Part shown: piece by piece, positions 60,220 to 64,000 of the stretch | Layout: every line of letters begins with the position of its first letter | Numbering within the stretch: position 1 is the first letter of the stretch | NCBI GenBank assembly: GCA_907163375.1 | Contig: CAJQUW010006858.1 | Location: forward strand, 62,001-126,000 | Length of the DNA: 64,000 nucleotides | DNA from: Prostheceraeus crozeri | Lineage: Eukaryota; Platyhelminthes; Polycladida; Euryleptidae | Direction: 5' to 3' | Position numbers and translations under genes: made by a program | Notes under the pieces: generated by a model | Seen by the model: only the letters and a program-made list of their open reading frames with translations | Database searches by the model: none | What the model was told of the DNA's origin: nothing

Positions 60220-60528
60220 CCCTCTCCCTCTCGAGTTGTCAATGGTAGACGCACAGAGGGTGACAGCGGTGACTCCTTCAATGGAATCTTATCGTTCTCG
60301 AAAAGCAGACGGTGCAAGCGACTGACTAAGAACTTCGAACCGTGACCTTGCGAACGAGGACAATAATGACTCAGCATTGAACGCCTTATGTGAGAATATT
60401 ATTTATCTGAAGTTTGTCAGAGAACGGATGTTCCGATTTTGATTTGTCGTCTTCATGTTGAAATCCTTGGTCAAAGAAAACCCTCGAATTTCTATTATGA
60501 TGGGTTGACCGCTTATGAAATTAAACAC
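60220..60528. other. Gap between hAT and IS630-type element
   Basis: No gene recognised. The sequence up to 60528 resumes after 62987, as expected for a clean TA insertion. Confidence 0.4.
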
Positions 60529-60530
60529 TA

Positions 60531-62984
60531 CACCTTTTTCCGCTCTATTTAAAACTTCTCCCATTCGATTTAAAGCCTGTCCCATTCAATTTAAAAATGT
60601 TCCATTCAGCTTAAAACCTGTCCCGTTCAATTTAAAAATTTCCCATTCAGTTTAAAACCTGTCCCGTTCAATTTAAAAATTTCCCATTCAGTTTAAAACC
60701 TGTCCCGTTCAATTTAAAAATTTCCCATTCTGTTTAAAACCTGTCTCATTCAATTTAAAACCTGTCCCGATCAATTTAAAAGAATTCCATTCTTAGAAAA
60801 TCAAAAGACAAAAAGAATTATCCATGTCACAATCATATTACTTGAACATTGAAAATGAGTTTTTCGTTATACCGCACACGCACAAAAATTGAAAAAAACA
60901 CTACACTACAAACAGTCACAATTACATATCAATTATATAAAGTCATGAACACATCATGAAATGCAGAAATGAATGATGTCAAACGATAAAGTCTATACAT
61001 GTACTAACAAACATCACACTCTAGCAACCGTATAGTAGGTCCTTTTTGTCCACAACGTCGGCGTAGAAACGCTGCACATGATTATAATATTGTTCACACA
61101 CATGGGAGTCACTTTTGGCACGCACAGCGCTGTCGAGAATAGTTTCCATAGCACGGAGTCTGTGCTCTGTTTGAGTCAAATTTCCAGAGGCATTCAAGAT
61201 CTCGGTTAACTGTGAACTCATCTCAATCTTGCATTGACTCTTCACTGCCGACCAAAGATATTCGATCGGGCTCAGGGGAGCAGAGTAGGGAGCCATCCTG
61301 ATCACACTCAGTCCTGCATACTCCGTTTTCGATGCTATGTAGCTCTCAACCGCAGAATGTGATGGCGCATTGTCAATAACAACGATCACATTTTCCAGCG
61401 ACCCACGCTCAAGCAATAGTCCTTCAAGGGCTCTCGACATGATGTCGTTGTATCGCTAACTTTTGATAGATCCTCGACATATTTCGTAATATGCCATTCC
61501 ACGCTTTCCCATGAGGCCCCAGCAGTGGATGTTGGCACCTCGACTGCTAGGCATCGGTATGCGGCATCGAACACCGCGGAGAGATCGACCTTCACGGCGG
61601 CGGCAGAACAAATTGATATTCGTTTCGTCCTGGTAGAATATCTCCTTCTGTAATGCTGTTTCGTGCATTAGATGTCGGACAAAGTCTGCACGTTTTTGCT
61701 TGTTCTCTTCAGTATTTGCAGTCACTGGGACACACGACACTTTCTTGATGGTGTACAGTTTGTTATTCAGTTGTCGATGAATGGTGGATTTTGACAGCAC
61801 AACACCAAATTCGGACAGTATCTTCTGCTTGATGCCTTCTAGTGTAATTTGGCTGTTCTCCTCGAGAAGGGAAATCATTCTGTTGATGTGGACATCGCGT
61901 ACTTTCACATTGCGACGTCCGCCTTTCCTGCGAGCAGCAACGCCCTCTTCATCCATGCGGATCCACCGTCTCGCAGTTTGCACATTGACGTCGTTCGCCG
62001 CGGCCACTGCCTTCCAATCACCCTCCTTTCTAGCGCATTCCACTATCCTCTGTTTGGCGACACCATCCGTGTTCTTGTAACTGCCCCTGAGCGTGCCTTG
62101 CTTTACTCCGCGATTTTCCACAACTTCCACGTCGGACGAAGACGATGAGTAGGACGACATCTTGTGTTCGTGTTCTCAGGTAGAAGTAACTCAGCACGTG
62201 ACAGCGCAGTATATTTGATGGAGAAACACACTCACACGCGCGCGCGCTCTACGGAGCTTGCAATGAAATTGTGAGAATCTGATCACCTGATGTAAGGACA
62301 GCCAAATCGTGATCTACTTTTGCTAAGCGTGTCACTGCCAATACCTTGACTGTTGCCGTGAAGACTGTCCCCACATCGCAAGAATGCAGATTCCCAATCT
62401 AATCGCAGTTTACTCCAAAGATTAGTATTTTTTAGATAAATCGATTCCAAATAGAGTGCCCATTCTGCCTAGTGCTCAACATATGGCCAGGGCCAAATGG
62501 GCAGATCTGATTTTGTGAATGAAAAGCAATGAAAAGTCGAGACTTTGTTTCAGGGAAATGCCTGTGCATGTCCATGTAGATAGGCCTGCAACTCCAGCGG
62601 TTGAGAGTGAGGTGGAGAATTCTCCTGCTGGACCCTGTTCGCCATCAGACTCTGTATTTGAAAAACCCTTAAGGTGCCCATATTCCGTTTCCCCTATGTG
62701 TGATAATTAAATTTTCAAGTAGGATGTGATCGTTTTTAAATTGATCGGGACAGGTTTTAAATTGAATGAGACAGGTTTTAAACAGAATGGGAAATTTTTA
62801 AATTGAACGGGACAGGTTTTAAACAGAATGGGAAATTTTTAAATTGAACGGGACAGGTTTTAAACTGAATGGGAAATTTTTAAATTGAACGGGACAGGTT
62901 TTAAGCTGAATGGAACATTTTTAAATTGAATGGGACAGGCTTTAAATCGAATGGGAGAAGTTTTAAATAGAGCGGGAAAAGGTG
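60531..62984 (-). mobile_element. IS630/Tc1-like element with long subrepeat-built inverted ends
   Basis: TA target duplications (60529-60530 and 62985-62986) flank ends beginning CACCTTTTTCCGCTC (left) and CACCTTTTCCCGCTC (right, other strand). Both ends are about 250 bp of tandem 41-bp repeats, made of two ~20-bp halves (TTTAAAACCTGTCCCGTTCA and TTTAAAAATTTCCCATTCAG). They lie at about 60540-60785 and, inverted, at about 62735-62975. A single transposase lies between them. The close match of the ends suggests a young insertion. Confidence 0.93.
61021..62160 (-). pseudogene. IS630/Tc1-type transposase with one in-frame stop
   Basis: Starts MSSYSSSSSDVEVV at 62160. Helix-turn-helix domains follow (RIVECARKEGDWKAVAAAND, TARRWIRMDEEG; LLEENSQITLEGIKQKI, LSKSTIHRQL). 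The DDE core has D in FYQDETNINLF, D in VIVVIDNAPSHS and E in LSPIEYLWSAVK, with 36 residues between the last two, so DD36E spacing by my count. One TAG at about 61456 interrupts the frame between GSIKS and RYND; both sides are in the same frame and no other break is visible. This is close to an intact transposase with about 380 codons. Confidence 0.88.
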
Positions 62985-62986
62985 TA

Positions 62987-64000
62987 GATCAACTGAATCT
63001 ATGGAACATCCGCTTTCGAATACCATACTGATCTTTGAAATTGGATGTCCTTGGATAAACTCTCAGAATACGGATATAATCTACATTAACTGTAGAATTG
63101 ATTGAACATATAAATCGAGAAGTAATCTTGCATAAGAAATATGCGACAAGCATTTATAAATGACTTCGAAAATAATTGCGGCATTTTTCCAGTGCATGAT
63201 TGAACATGCAACAAATAAAAAAATTATATACTCATATACTGATTTCCAACAATCAAATGAGAAAATACCACTAAATGTGATGATTTCGCTGAATTGAGGA
63301 ATTCATGCAATTCATGTGCAATACCAGCAAATAATAAGACGGATGTTATGCTTTTTTGCGTAGTGTCTGTAAAACTTGCCTAAGGCAGTTAAAAGTGAGT
63401 CTCTGACTTCAGTGTTGTTCGCTTGTTATGATCAGTTGCGCGCAGCCGCAGACCCGTCACAAAAATCTATTAATTCATTGACGTTCACAGTGCAGCGCTA
63501 AGCTGCAGTGTGATACGTGTGATGTTTGTGACGCTCCTGAACGACAAGCCAACAACCGTTGGGATGACTGACGCCTGTTTTAGCTGCTAAGACAAGAAAG
63601 GTTAGCTCAGTCTGCTCTGTCGATACGCGACACGCGCGCACACATTGAGAGAAATACAGTTGGTTGTTATTTTGTTAATATGTAGCTGAGTTATTAAAGC
63701 AGGAAGGAAATGAACATACAGACCGTTTCATTAATCGCTGCACAAACAGAAAACTTCAAGAATTTCAATAATCTTGTCAAATGTAATTTCATCATTGTCT
63801 GATATTGCAACTTGCATACACATTGATTCAGTTGGTCTGTTGAGAAGATATTACTTTATCAAGGATGCGTTACTTAACCAATGTGATATCTACAATTACT
63901 AAGAATTTGTTTGATATTGTTCATCATATCAAATAAGTTGTCTTGTCGCCTCTATCTCACAGCCCATAGTAACCTGTCAATCACAGCGTCGTTCAACTTC
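62987..64000. other. Right end of the window, nothing recognised
   Basis: About 1 kb, AT-rich, with a locally GC-richer patch near 63420-63540 (GTTGCGCGCAGCCGCAGAC). I see no coding sequence, RNA gene or element end. Confidence 0.35.

Noticed and set aside
62519-62710. 63-residue plus-strand open frame inside the IS630-type element
   Set aside because: It lies between the transposase and the right subrepeat array, with no family resemblance; probably chance.

Overview
This is AT-rich animal DNA, and nearly everything recognisable in it is transposable-element sequence. GT-AG introns, Penelope-like, Crypton, hAT, piggyBac, PIF/Harbinger, Tc1/mariner and CR1/jockey-type LINE sequences, hairpins and MITE-like repeats together suggest an invertebrate, probably marine. 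The species cannot be named from the window, and no conserved host housekeeping gene was found.

Layout. 0.2-1.3 kb: a decayed Tc1 element. 1.55-3.03 kb: a mariner-type element with ~109-bp inverted ends, inserted into a zinc-finger gene fragment (to 3.6 kb). 3.9-4.8 kb: an unrecognised Cys/His-rich gene on the minus strand with short 3' exons. 4.9-12.0 kb: repeat-rich non-coding DNA split by a 2.85-kb Penelope-like element with terminal direct repeats and a target duplication. 12.3-33.6 kb: a head-to-tail array of a 3.53-kb unit (five full copies, one truncated copy at each end). 33.6-36.1 kb: an inserted MITE-like element and diverged tandem repeats. 36.1-41.1 kb: a PIF/Harbinger element (Myb-like gene plus transposase) split by a 5'-truncated LINE. 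42.0-45.1 kb: a Penelope endonuclease fragment, a small MITE and a two-exon Crypton-type tyrosine recombinase. 47.16-49.08 kb: a deleted hAT with a perfect 8-bp target duplication. 52.16-60.21 kb: an 8-kb hAT holding a second, non-autonomous hAT that itself holds a piggyBac. 60.53-62.98 kb: an IS630/Tc1-like element with long inverted ends built of 41-bp subrepeats.

The most unusual object is the 3.53-kb array. Each unit carries one minus-strand gene: a zinc-knuckle exon, a GT-AG intron, a tyrosine recombinase, an acidic linker and a Myb domain resembling the telobox of telomere-binding proteins. Just outside each gene lies a perfect 9-1-9 palindrome, and the points where the array switches from near-identical units to diverged flank fall at this palindrome on both sides. 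That is what integration of a circular recombinase element into a resident site would leave. The gene reads through four frames in the same order in every full unit; each step is +1 and each earlier frame ends in TGA. This is either an inherited set of lesions or recoding. Copy-to-copy differences are often amino-acid changing, so the present copies are probably not under strong coding constraint.
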